From DATKDF01 sp963752045 (lineage in GTDB: Bacteria > Acidobacteriota > Vicinamibacteria > Vicinamibacterales > SCN-69-37): a DNA stretch of 64,000 nucleotides. How positions within the stretch are numbered: the stretch's first letter is position 1; the number at the start of each line of letters is the position of its first letter. The notes under the pieces are model-generated. The model saw only the letters and a list, made by a program, of their open reading frames with translations. It ran no database searches and was not told the DNA's origin. The DNA lies in contig CAVVWN010000005.1 in NCBI GenBank assembly GCA_963752045.1, forward strand, positions 186,001-250,000. The letters are read 5' to 3'. The position numbers and the translations under genes were made by a program. Shown piece by piece: positions 55,867 to 63,659 of the stretch.

Positions 55867-55894
55867 TTGCGCCGGCCGCTCCTCACACTACAAT
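55867..55894 (+). promoter_or_regulatory. Candidate promoter of the GMC sugar-oxidation cluster
   Basis: TTGCGC (55867-55872) and TACAAT (55889-55894) are spaced 16 bases apart, giving a leader of about 52 bases before ATG 55953. No ribosome site better than GGGG is seen before the ATG. Confidence 0.4.
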
Positions 55895-55952
55895 CGACCC
55901 GTTCACGCGCCGGCCGGGCTCGACGCGCGGCGCTTCGCGGGGAAGGGGCAGC

Positions 55953-57665
55953 ATGCAGGTCGTTCGAAGCCGTGACCAGTACGACGTCTGCGTCGTCGGG
56001 TCTGGCGCCGGCGGCGGGATGGCGGCCAAGGTGCTCACCGAGGCCGGCGCGCGGGTCGTCATGCTCGAAGCCGGCATCGACTGGGATCCGGTCGACGACT
56101 CGCTCATGGGGGTGTGGCCGTACGACACGCCGCGGCGGGGCGGCAGCACGCCCGCGCAGCAGTTCGGCGAGTTCGTCGTGAGTTTCGGCGGCTTCTCGCT
56201 CGACGGCGAGCCGTACACCACGGCGCCGGGATCGTCGTTCGGCTGGTTCCGGTCGCGGATGCTCGGCGGGCGCACGAATCATTGGGGACGCATCTCGCTC
56301 CGGTTCGGTCCGGACGACTTCAGGCGGAAGAGCCTCGACGGTCTCGGTGACGACTGGCCGATCACCTACGACGATCTCAGGCCCTACTACGACCAGGTCG
56401 ATCGTTTCGTCGGGATCTTCGGCTCCGTTGAGGGCCTGCCGAACGAGCCCGACGGCGTCTTTCAGCCGCCGCCGAAGCCGCGCTGCTACGAGCTGCTCGT
56501 CAAGCAGGCGGCCGACCGTCTGAACGTCACCTGCATCCCGTCGCGGCTGTCGATTCTGACGCGCCCGCTCAACGGCCGGACCGCGTGTCACTACTGCGGC
56601 CAGTGCTCGCGCGGCTGTGCGGTCCACGCGAACTTCTCGTCGCCGTCGGTGCTGCTGCCGCCGGCGCTTGCGACGGGACGGCTCACGATTCGCACGAACG
56701 CGATGGCGCGCGAGGTGACCGTGGGGGCCGACGGCCGCGCCACCGGCGTCCACTACATCGACAAGACGACCGGCAGGGAGCACCACGTGCAGGCCCGCGT
56801 CGTCGTGCTGGCCGCGAGCGCGTGCGAGTCGGCGCGTATCCTGCTGAACTCCACGTCGTCGAGGTTTCCCGACGGCCTCGCCAACTCGAGCGGCACCGTC
56901 GGCAGGTACCTCACGGACACGACCGGCGTGGGCGTCACCGGGTTCATCCCGAAGCTCATGGACGGCGTGCCCCACAACGAGGACGGCGTGGGCGGCGCGC
57001 ATCTCTACATGCCGTGGTGGCTCGACAACAGCCGCCTCGATTTTCCGCGCGGGTACCACATCGAGATCAGCGGGGGCCGCGGCATGCCGACGGCCGGGTT
57101 CGGCGGGAACATCGTGCGGTTCAGCGGGCTCGACGGCGGGCGCGAGATCGGCGGGTACGGCGCCTCGCTCAAGAACGAGTACCGGCGCTTCTACGGCGCG
57201 ACGATCCACCTGGCCGGCCGCGGCGAGATGATCCCCAACGCGGACTCGTACTGCGAAATCGACCCGACGACCGTGGACCGGTGGGGCATTCCCGTCCTGC
57301 GGTTTCACTGGAAGTGGACCGACCACGAGCACCGGCAGGTGCGGCACATGCAGGAGACGTTCCGCGCCATCATCGGCGAGATGGGCGGCACGCCGATGGG
57401 CCAGATGCCAGGGCCGGAGCGCGGCTACGGCATCGCCAACGGCGGCACGATCATCCACGAGCTGGGTGTCACGCGGATGGGCGCCGATCCGAAGGCGTCC
57501 GTGCTCAACGCGAACTGCCAGGCGCACGACGTGGAGAACCTGTTCGTGACCGACGGCGGGCCGTTCGTCTCGCAGGCCGACAAGAACCCGACGTGGACCA
57601 TCCTCGCCCTCGCGTGGCGGACGAGCGACTTCATCGCCGCCTCGATGCGCAGGGGAGAGCTCTGA
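55953..57665 (+). CDS. GMC-family FAD oxidoreductase
   Basis: The 570-residue flavoenzyme has the FAD-binding VVGSGAGGGMAA at residues 14-25, GGRTNHWGRISLR, and a Cys-rich CHYCGQCSRGC segment near residue 210 that resembles the ferredoxin-like cysteine cluster of this subgroup. The C-terminus has IHELGVTRMG with the active-site His and NPTWTILALA. It lacks its own signal peptide and is followed by a Tat-signal subunit gene, the usual arrangement in which the small subunit carries the large one out. It probably oxidises a sugar or glycoside hydroxyl (3-keto-sugar type is inferred). Confidence 0.92.
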   Translation: MQVVRSRDQYDVCVVGSGAGGGMAAKVLTEAGARVVMLEAGIDWDPVDDSLMGVWPYDTPRRGGSTPAQQFGEFVVSFGGFSLDGEPYTTAPGSSFGWFRSRMLGGRTNHWGRISLRFGPDDFRRKSLDGLGDDWPITYDDLRPYYDQVDRFVGIFGSVEGLPNEPDGVFQPPPKPRCYELLVKQAADRLNVTCIPSRLSILTRPLNGRTACHYCGQCSRGCAVHANFSSPSVLLPPALATGRLTIRTNAMAREVTVGADGRATGVHYIDKTTGREHHVQARVVVLAASACESARILLNSTSSRFPDGLANSSGTVGRYLTDTTGVGVTGFIPKLMDGVPHNEDGVGGAHLYMPWWLDNSRLDFPRGYHIEISGGRGMPTAGFGGNIVRFSGLDGGREIGGYGASLKNEYRRFYGATIHLAGRGEMIPNADSYCEIDPTTVDRWGIPVLRFHWKWTDHEHRQVRHMQETFRAIIGEMGGTPMGQMPGPERGYGIANGGTIIHELGVTRMGADPKASVLNANCQAHDVENLFVTDGGPFVSQADKNPTWTILALAWRTSDFIAASMRRGEL

Positions 57666-57671
57666 TGGTGT

Positions 57672-57821
57672 ATCTGGGATCTGGGATCTGGGATCTCAGG
57701 GCATCTGGGATCTGGGATCTGGGATCTGCTGGAATCTGGGATCTCGTAATCGGGTGTTGCCATCCAGATCTCCGATCCCAGGTCCCAGATGCCCTGAGAT
57801 CCCAGATCCCAGATCCCAGAT
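57672..57821. repeat. ATCTGGG heptad array forming a 39-bp perfect inverted repeat
   Basis: The left arm (57672-57710) is three ATCTGGG units, the interruption ATCTCAGGGC and one more unit. The right arm (57783-57821) is its exact reverse complement over 39 bases, including the interruption. A 72-base centre carries more heptads in both directions. It fills the gap between the GMC gene and its partner subunit. Confidence 0.9.
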
Positions 57822-57842
57822 TCCAGATGGTGAGGCCTTCCC

Positions 57843-58448
57843 ATGTCGATTGACCGCCGAACGCTACTGCAGATGCTGACGGCCGTGCCGGCCGCGGCTC
57901 TGTTCACGTGGACGGAGGCCGAAGCGGCTTCGGCTGCGCGGCTGGGGCGGGCGGCGCTTCAGGCGTCGGCTCAGACGGGCGCGGCGTTCCAGCCGGCGTT
58001 CTTCACGGCGCGCGAGTGGGACACCGTGCGCGTGCTGGTCGATCTGATCATCCCGAAGGACGACCGATCGGGGAGCGCGACCGACGCCGGCGTACCAGAG
58101 TTCATGGACTTCATGATGACCGACCAGCCGAACCGCCAGGATGCCATGCGCGGGGGGCTGGCGTGGCTCGACCTCGAGTGCCATCGCCGGTTCGACAAGG
58201 AGTTCACCGGGTGCACCGATGCCGAGCGACGGCAGGTGCTCGACGACATCTCGTGGCCCCAGCGCGCGCGTCCGGACATGTCGCACGGCGCGCGCTTCTT
58301 CGCGACGTTCCGCGACTTGACCGCCAGCGGTTTCTGGACGAGCAAGATGGGGATCGAGGACCTGGGCTACCAGGGGAATGTGTACCTGTCGGGCTGGGAC
58401 GGATGCCCGCCCGAAGCGCTCCGGAAGCTCGGACTCGTGGGCGATTGA
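57843..58448 (+). CDS. Gluconate 2-dehydrogenase subunit 3 family protein
   Basis: The 201-residue protein begins MSIDRRTLLQMLTAVPAAALF, a twin-arginine signal (DRRTLLQ). The family core is FTAREWDTVRVLVDLIIPKDDRSGSATDAGVPEFMDFMM, then GLAWLDLECHRRF and a C-terminal GYQGNVYLSGWDGCPPEALRKLG. It is the small subunit and export partner of the GMC flavoprotein encoded upstream. Together they would pass electrons to a membrane cytochrome, not seen here. The TGA stop is the start of the octamer array. Confidence 0.92.
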   Translation: MSIDRRTLLQMLTAVPAAALFTWTEAEAASAARLGRAALQASAQTGAAFQPAFFTAREWDTVRVLVDLIIPKDDRSGSATDAGVPEFMDFMMTDQPNRQDAMRGGLAWLDLECHRRFDKEFTGCTDAERRQVLDDISWPQRARPDMSHGARFFATFRDLTASGFWTSKMGIEDLGYQGNVYLSGWDGCPPEALRKLGLVGD

Positions 58449-58587
58449 GCGAATTAGCGAATTAGCGAATTAGTGAATTAGTGAATGAAATGAGCGAATG
58501 AGCGAATGAGCGAGTGAGCGAGTGAGCGAGTGAGCGAGTGAGCGAACCCGTCATTCGCTAATTCACTAATTCACTAATTCGCCAATT
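58446..58587. repeat. AATTAGCG octamer array with inverted copies
   Basis: Eight-base units AATTAGCG, AATTAGTG, AATGAGCG and AGTGAGCG run for about 100 bases, then CGCTAATT, CACTAATT, CACTAATT and CGCCAATT run inverted. The two ends can pair as a long stem. It covers the whole gap between the subunit 3 gene and the Gfo/Idh/MocA gene and includes the upstream stop codon. Confidence 0.9.
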
Positions 58588-58594
58588 CTGAGTC

Positions 58595-59707
58595 ATGCCA
58601 ACCATCAATGTCGCGCTCATCGGTTACGCCTTCATGGGACGTGCGCACAGTAATGCCTGGCGGCAGGTGATGCCGTTTCTGTCGCCCCGGCTGGAGCCGC
58701 GTCTCAAGGTGCTGTGCGGCCGGTCGGCGCGCAAGGTCGAGGCGGCCGCGCGCCAGTGGGGATGGGAAGAAACAGCCACGGACTGGGAGGCCGTCGTCTC
58801 GCGGCCCGACATCGACCTGGTGGACATCTGCACGCCGGGGGATTCGCACGCGCCGATTGCCATCGCGGCGGCGCGCGCTGGCAAGGCCGTGTTCTGCGAG
58901 AAGCCGCTTGCCAACTCGGTGAAGGAGGCCGACGCCATGCTGGCCGCGGTCGAGAAGGCCGGCGTGACGCACATGGTCTGCCACAACTATCGTCGTGCGC
59001 CGGCCGTGTTGCTGGCCGCGCAGATCATCTCCAGCGGCCAGCTCGGTGACGTCCGTCACTTCCGCGGCACGTACCTCCAGGACTGGATCACCGACCCGAA
59101 GTTCCCGCTCGTCTGGCGCCTCGACCGCAAGCGAGCGGGTTCGGGCGCGCTCGGCGACATCGGCGCGCACGTGGTGGACCTCGCCCGTTTCCTCGTCGGC
59201 GAAATCGCGGAGGTGGCCGGCGACCTGCGCACGTTCGTGCCGAAGCGGCCGCTTCCCGGCGCGCCGGGCCGCCGCGGCGTCGTCACCGTCGACGATGCCG
59301 CTATCGCCCTCGTGCGATTCGCGGGCGGCGCCATGGGGACGATCGAGGCGACCCGCATGGCCCCGGGCCGCAAGAACTTCAACCGCTTCGAAATCAACGG
59401 CAGCAAGGGCAGCCTGGCGTTCAATCTCGAGCGGATGAACGAGCTCGACGTCTACTTCGAGTCCGACCGCCGCGGGTTGCGCGGGTTCCGCACGATCCTC
59501 GTGACCGAATCCGGCCATCCATTCGTGAAGGCCTGGTGGCCGCCCGGGCACATCATCGGCTACGAGCACACGTTCACGCACACGGTCTACGACCTCGTCG
59601 AAGCGATCGCCGACGACCGGCTGCCGGAGCCGAACTTCGTCGACGGCGTCCGAAATCAGCGCGTGCTCGACGCGATCGAGCGCGCGGCCGAGAGAGGACG
59701 TGGGTGA
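58595..59707 (+). CDS. Gfo/Idh/MocA-family oxidoreductase
   Basis: The 370-residue NAD(P)-dependent protein has a Rossmann start (NVALIGYAFMGRAHSNAW), DICTPGDSHAPIAIAAARAGKAVFCEKPLANS (the EKP lysine motif) and a C-terminal substrate sheet (GSGALGDIGAHVVDLARFLVG, with the HxxD active residues). These enzymes reduce or oxidise sugar or inositol carbonyls. With the GMC pair upstream and a sugar isomerase downstream, it probably handles the keto-sugar product in the cytoplasm. It begins 8 bases after the octamer array. Confidence 0.93.
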   Translation: MPTINVALIGYAFMGRAHSNAWRQVMPFLSPRLEPRLKVLCGRSARKVEAAARQWGWEETATDWEAVVSRPDIDLVDICTPGDSHAPIAIAAARAGKAVFCEKPLANSVKEADAMLAAVEKAGVTHMVCHNYRRAPAVLLAAQIISSGQLGDVRHFRGTYLQDWITDPKFPLVWRLDRKRAGSGALGDIGAHVVDLARFLVGEIAEVAGDLRTFVPKRPLPGAPGRRGVVTVDDAAIALVRFAGGAMGTIEATRMAPGRKNFNRFEINGSKGSLAFNLERMNELDVYFESDRRGLRGFRTILVTESGHPFVKAWWPPGHIIGYEHTFTHTVYDLVEAIADDRLPEPNFVDGVRNQRVLDAIERAAERGRG

Positions 59708-59720
59708 AGTGCACTTGATC

Positions 59721-59850
59721 GGGTGCGACGGGGTTCGACGGGGTGCGACGGGTGCGACGGGTGCGACGGGTGCGCCGGGTGCGTCTGGGTGCGCCGGGGT
59801 GCGGCGGGTGCGTCGGGGTGCGGCGGGTGCGTCGGGGTGCGGCGGGTGCG
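59721..59850. repeat. GGGTGCGACG minisatellite array
   Basis: About thirteen units of 9-10 bases (GGGTGCGACG, GGGTGCGCCG, GGGTGCGTCG, GGGTGCGGCG) follow the Gfo/Idh/MocA stop by 14 bases. The unit is the same as in the array at 39752, 20 kb away. Confidence 0.85.
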
Positions 59851-59920
59851 CTGCGCGCGAGGGAGGGGCTGATGCGGCCAGCATGTGAATCAATGCGGGC
59901 CAGCGCCAGTTCCCACAAGG

Positions 59921-59961
59921 TACCTGTCGTACCCGTCGTACCTGTCGTACCCGTCGTACCA
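59921..59961. repeat. GTACCTGTC/GTACCCGTC 9-base tandem repeat
   Basis: Four and a half units alternate GTACCTGTC and GTACCCGTC, ending 15 bases before the isomerase ATG. A ribosome site (AGAGG) follows directly. The array lies in the expected 5' leader. Confidence 0.8.
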
Positions 59962-59975
59962 GCAGAGGTATTTCA

Positions 59976-60939
59976 ATGAAGCTCGGTGTGTTTGCCGTCC
60001 TGTTCGGCTCGAAGCCGTTCGAAGAGACGCTCGACTACGTGAAGGGCCTGGGTCTCGAGGCCGTCGAGATCGGCACCGGGGCCTATCCCGGCTCGGCTCA
60101 TTGCGACCCGGCGGCGCTCCTTTCTGACCCGAAGGCGCTCAAGAGCGTTCGCCCGGGCCGTCGAGCGCCGCGGCCTCGTCATCAGCGCGCTCAGTTGCCA
60201 TGGCAATCCGCTCCATCCGGATCCGAAGATCGCGTTGGCCCACCACCAGACCTTCGTGGACACCGTCGCGCTCGCCCGCGCGCTCGACGTCTCGACCGTG
60301 GTCACCTTCAGCGGCTGCCCGCCCGGCGACGCGAGGGCCGCGCAGCCGAACTGGGTCGTGGCGCCGTGGCCGCCCGAGTTCGCGAAAATGCTCGCCTGGC
60401 AGTGGCGCGAGCGCGTGACGCCTTACTGGAAGGATGCCGCCAGGCTCTGCCGCAAGGCCGGCGTGCGCGTCGCCATCGAAATGCACCCCAACTTCGTGGT
60501 CTACAACCCGGAGACGATGATCAGGCTGCGGGAGATCGCGCCGAAGGTGATCGGCTGCAACTTCGACCCGAGCCACATGTTCTGGCAGGGCATCGACCCG
60601 GTCGTGGCGATCCGCGCACTGGGCGACGCGGTTTATCACGTCCACGCGAAGGACTGCAGGATCGACGTCACGAACACGCGCCTGAACGGCGTGCTCGACG
60701 CGAAGAAATACACGGACGAGATCCGCCGATCCTGGATCTTCCGGACTGTCGGCTACGGCAACGACGCGCTCGTGTGGAAGGACATCGTCTCGGCGTTGCG
60801 CATGGTCGGGTACGACCACGCGATCAGTATCGAGCACGAGGACAGCCTGATGTCCGGTGACGAGGGGCTCAGGAAGGCCGTCGCGTTTCTCAGGAGCGTC
60901 ATCATCCAGGAACCGGCGGGCACGGCCTACTGGGCGTGA
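59976..60939 (+). CDS. Sugar phosphate isomerase/epimerase (AP_endonuc_2 TIM barrel), one frameshift
   Basis: Start ATG 59976 gives MKLGVFAVLFGSKPFEETLDYVKGLGLEAVEIGTGAYPGSAHCDP. The frame slips near 60144; removing one base yields KAFARAVERRGLVISALSCHGNPLHPDP and continues to the stop at 60937-60939, about 320 residues. Metal-ligand motifs are EMHPNFVVYN, NFDPSHMFWQGIDP, HVHAKDCRID and SIEHEDSLM. The barrel family isomerises or epimerises keto-sugars and related compounds. Last gene of the sugar-oxidation cluster and convergent with the methyltransferase-like gene. Confidence 0.85.
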
Positions 60940-60964
60940 TCGCCGTCACGAGTGGAAGGGCGGC

Positions 60965-61558
60965 TCAACTCCTCCCGCGCCGGCGCGGCACGAAACGCGG
61001 CGTGCGGGCCGCGTACTCCTCCCACTCGCGGCCGAAACGGGCGTGCAGTTCGGGCTCTTCGATGAGCACGACGACGTAGATCGCCAGTGCCGAGAGCGCG
61101 ACGACGATGTAACCCGTGAGGTAGTTGGCGATGAGCGCATAGCCGAGCGATCCGATGACGACCTCGACGTAGCGCGGGTGGCGCACGCGCGCGTAGATGC
61201 CATCGGTGATGAGCCTGCTTGCCCCAGGCTGAGCCGACAATTCGGGAACGCCCATCAGGATCCGCATCGTCAGGTGCTTCCGACGCTTCACCTGGATGAA
61301 CATCCCGACGGCGAGGCATGCCGCGCCGAGCACGGTGAGCGGCCACGAGAAACCGAACTCGACGATGAGCCAGCGCGGCGCCACCTGAGCGATCGCCGCC
61401 GCGCTCGTGACGAGCAGCGCCAACCCCGCCGCGAGTCCCGCGCTCCTCCCCACCCGGCGCCAGAACGCGGCGAACGGGTGGATCACGAACCAGTAGAGGA
61501 TCGCCGGCGGCAGGAAGACGAGAAGGAGCCAGGCGAGCCAGTATCGAATGGTGCCCAC
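60965..61558 (-). CDS. Isoprenylcysteine carboxyl-methyltransferase/PEMT-like membrane protein
   Basis: GTG 61558 is chosen because AGGGAGG lies five bases upstream, giving 197 residues; a longer frame to 61768 would overlap the AraC gene out of phase. Four or five membrane helices are seen (WLAWLLLVFLPPAILYW, GLAAGLALLVTSAAAI, TVLGAACLAVGMFI, GYIVVALSALAIYVVVLI). The family signature is GIYARVRHPRYVEVV followed by EEPELHARFGREWEEYAARTPRF. It probably methylates a lipid or small molecule. The AraC gene ends 15 bases upstream, so the two may share a transcript. Confidence 0.85.
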   Translation of the reverse strand: MGTIRYWLAWLLLVFLPPAILYWFVIHPFAAFWRRVGRSAGLAAGLALLVTSAAAIAQVAPRWLIVEFGFSWPLTVLGAACLAVGMFIQVKRRKHLTMRILMGVPELSAQPGASRLITDGIYARVRHPRYVEVVIGSLGYALIANYLTGYIVVALSALAIYVVVLIEEPELHARFGREWEEYAARTPRFVPRRRGRS

Positions 61559-61572
61559 GTGACCTCCCTGTG

Positions 61573-62571
61573 TCAGGCATCTTCCCGGGCTGCGGCGCGA
61601 CTGTGCCCGGCTGCCTTGTCCCGGCGGTACCGGGCCGGAGGCAGCCCATACTCCCGCTTGAACGCGCGATTGAACGCGGCTTCCGACTCGTAGCCGACGT
61701 CGAACGCAACCTGCGCCACGCCGTAACTGGTCGTGGTGAGCGCTCGGGCGCCAAGCTGCAGGCGCCACCGTGTCAGGTACGCGATCGGCGACTCACCCAG
61801 AAAGTGCTTGAAGCGCTCCGCGAGCACCGTTCGCGACAGGCCGGTCGCGCGCGCGAGCTCGGCGACAGTCCAGGGATGCGCGTGGCGGCCGTGCAGTAGC
61901 GCGAGCGCCTTTCCCACCGCCGGGTCACGGGTCGCGGCGAGCCACCCGACTTCGTGGTCCGGCAGCGTGCGGACGTAACGACGGAGGGTTTCGGCAAAGA
62001 CCACCTCGGCAAGCTTCGCCAGCACGGCATCGCCGCCCTCCCGGCGGGTGCCGGCTTCGAGCACGGAGAACTTCAGGGAGTCCTCCAGCCAGCGTCCAGA
62101 CGGATCGTCGTGGATGTTGACCTTGATCGCCGGCGGGAGACTTGCGAGGAAGGTCCTGCTGAGCTGCAGGTCGCAGGCCATGAAACCGCAGATGAACCGG
62201 CACGACGAGCCGCCGCCGCCGAGCTGAACGAGCTCGAGGCCCTGTCCGAGCCAGGTGCTCAGCACCGTGCTGGCATCGATGGCGCTCGAGCGCGTGCCGC
62301 TGCCAAGCACATGACCGTGGCCCTGCGGGAAGGTCACCAGGTCACCGGCCGCGAGTGCCAGACGTTCGCCGCCTGCGACCTCGGCGTAGGCACTGCCGCT
62401 CAGCAGCAGGTGATAGATGATGACGTGGCCGGCAGCTGGCGTGAGCAAGGGAGCGAGCACGCAGGACGCTGGCGACGTGAGACACCAAGGCTCGGAGAAC
62501 TCGGCGTTGAAGTAGATCGCCGATTCGAGCCTGATGGCTCGAAGCATCTCCGAGAGCGCGTCCATCGCCAT
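61573..62571 (-). CDS. AraC-family regulator with Cupin_6 domain
   Basis: The roughly 332-residue protein starts at ATG 62571 (MAMDALSEMLRAIRL), with a second possible Met two codons on. The N-terminal domain (residues 5-195) is Cupin_6-like: LTSPASCVLAPLL, HLLLSGSAYAEVAGGERLALAAGDLVTFPQG. The C-terminal pair of HTHs reads WTVAELARATGLSRTVLAERFKHFLG and VAQVAFDVGYESEAAFNRAFKREYG. It is divergent from the methyltransferase gene (197-base gap) and may control both it and the membrane methyltransferase-like gene behind it. The effector is unknown. Confidence 0.92.
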   Translation of the reverse strand: MAMDALSEMLRAIRLESAIYFNAEFSEPWCLTSPASCVLAPLLTPAAGHVIIYHLLLSGSAYAEVAGGERLALAAGDLVTFPQGHGHVLGSGTRSSAIDASTVLSTWLGQGLELVQLGGGGSSCRFICGFMACDLQLSRTFLASLPPAIKVNIHDDPSGRWLEDSLKFSVLEAGTRREGGDAVLAKLAEVVFAETLRRYVRTLPDHEVGWLAATRDPAVGKALALLHGRHAHPWTVAELARATGLSRTVLAERFKHFLGESPIAYLTRWRLQLGARALTTTSYGVAQVAFDVGYESEAAFNRAFKREYGLPPARYRRDKAAGHSRAAAREDA

Positions 62572-62768
62572 CTGGAGTCTAGCAGTCACTGCCGACGTCC
62601 CGGCAAGCAAACCCGAACGCCCGGTCAAACGAAGAGATGCCGGGCGGCAGTCCGGTCAAGTAACTCGGACGCCTGGAAAAGTGCGTCCGGGTGCCCGCAT
62701 CGGATAGTCAATGGCGAACCCGACATCGGCTCGAAAGCGATGTCGAAGAAACCAGGGGAGACACCGTC

Positions 62769-63593
62769 ATGACCGTGATTGCCGCTCCGAGCGATGTCGC
62801 TGCGCTCAAGGCCCGCTTGAAGGCAACCTGGATGGCCGGTGATTACGACTACTTCTCGCGCTACATGGAATCGGGCGCCGCCGAGTTCCTGGACCGGATC
62901 GGCATCGAGCCGGGCACGACGCTGCTCGACGTGGCCTGCGGATCCGGCCAGGTAGCGCTCATCGCCGCCCGGCGCGGAGCCCGTGTGACCGGCGTGGACA
63001 TCGCGAGCAACGCGATCGTGGCCGCGCGCGGCCGGGCGAAGTCCGAGGGGCTCGACGTTCGCTTTGACGAGGGGGACGCGGAGGGCCTGCCGTATGCCGA
63101 CGCCAGCTTTGACACGGTCACGAGCGTCTACGGCGCGATGTTCGCGCCGCGGCCGGACAAAGTAGCGACCGAGCTGATTCGCGTGTGCCGTCCAGGCGGG
63201 CGGATTGCGATGGCCAACTGGACCAGGGACGGATTCGTCGGCCGCATGTTCGCGATCGTGTCGCGGTTCGCCGCGCCTCCTGGCATGCCGTCGCCCGTGC
63301 TCTGGGGCGACGAGGACGTCGTGAGCACACGCCTCGGTTCCGGCGTGTCGGATCTGAAGCTCACACGAGCCAGCCACCGGTTCGATTACCCGTTCGCACC
63401 AGCCGAGGTCGTCGAGTTCTTCCAGACGTACTACGGACCGGCAACGACGGCCTTCGCGTCGCTCGGGGAGCCGGAGCAGGCCGAGCTTCGCACCAGCCTC
63501 GTGGCGCTTTGGTCCGCGCACAACGTGGCCGATGATTCCGGGCGCACCATCGTCGATGCAGAATATCTCCAGGTTGTGGCCGTTCGCGCGTGA
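62769..63593 (+). CDS. Class I SAM-dependent methyltransferase
   Basis: The 274-residue protein starts at ATG 62769, eight bases after GGGGAG. Motif I is LLDVACGSGQVALIAARRG, followed by acidic TGVDIASN, motif II-like DTVTSVYGAMF and CRPGGRIAMANW. The layout matches UbiE/Methyltransf_11 proteins acting on small molecules. It is divergent from the AraC regulator. The substrate cannot be told from the sequence. Confidence 0.9.
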   Translation: MTVIAAPSDVAALKARLKATWMAGDYDYFSRYMESGAAEFLDRIGIEPGTTLLDVACGSGQVALIAARRGARVTGVDIASNAIVAARGRAKSEGLDVRFDEGDAEGLPYADASFDTVTSVYGAMFAPRPDKVATELIRVCRPGGRIAMANWTRDGFVGRMFAIVSRFAAPPGMPSPVLWGDEDVVSTRLGSGVSDLKLTRASHRFDYPFAPAEVVEFFQTYYGPATTAFASLGEPEQAELRTSLVALWSAHNVADDSGRTIVDAEYLQVVAVRA

Positions 63594-63659
63594 TCCGAAC
63601 TGCCAGCGGTTTGGCCGCCGGCCGGGAGCACGGAGCCGTCTGCCTGAAGGAGGTTAGTC

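Noticed and set aside
57672..58587. CRISPR array
   Set aside because: There are direct repeats, but units are 7-8 bases with no spacers, and no cas genes are present.
61558..61768. 70-residue N-terminal extension of the isoprenylcysteine-methyltransferase-like protein
   Set aside because: It overlaps the end of the AraC gene in another frame, and GTG 61558 has AGGGAGG directly upstream.
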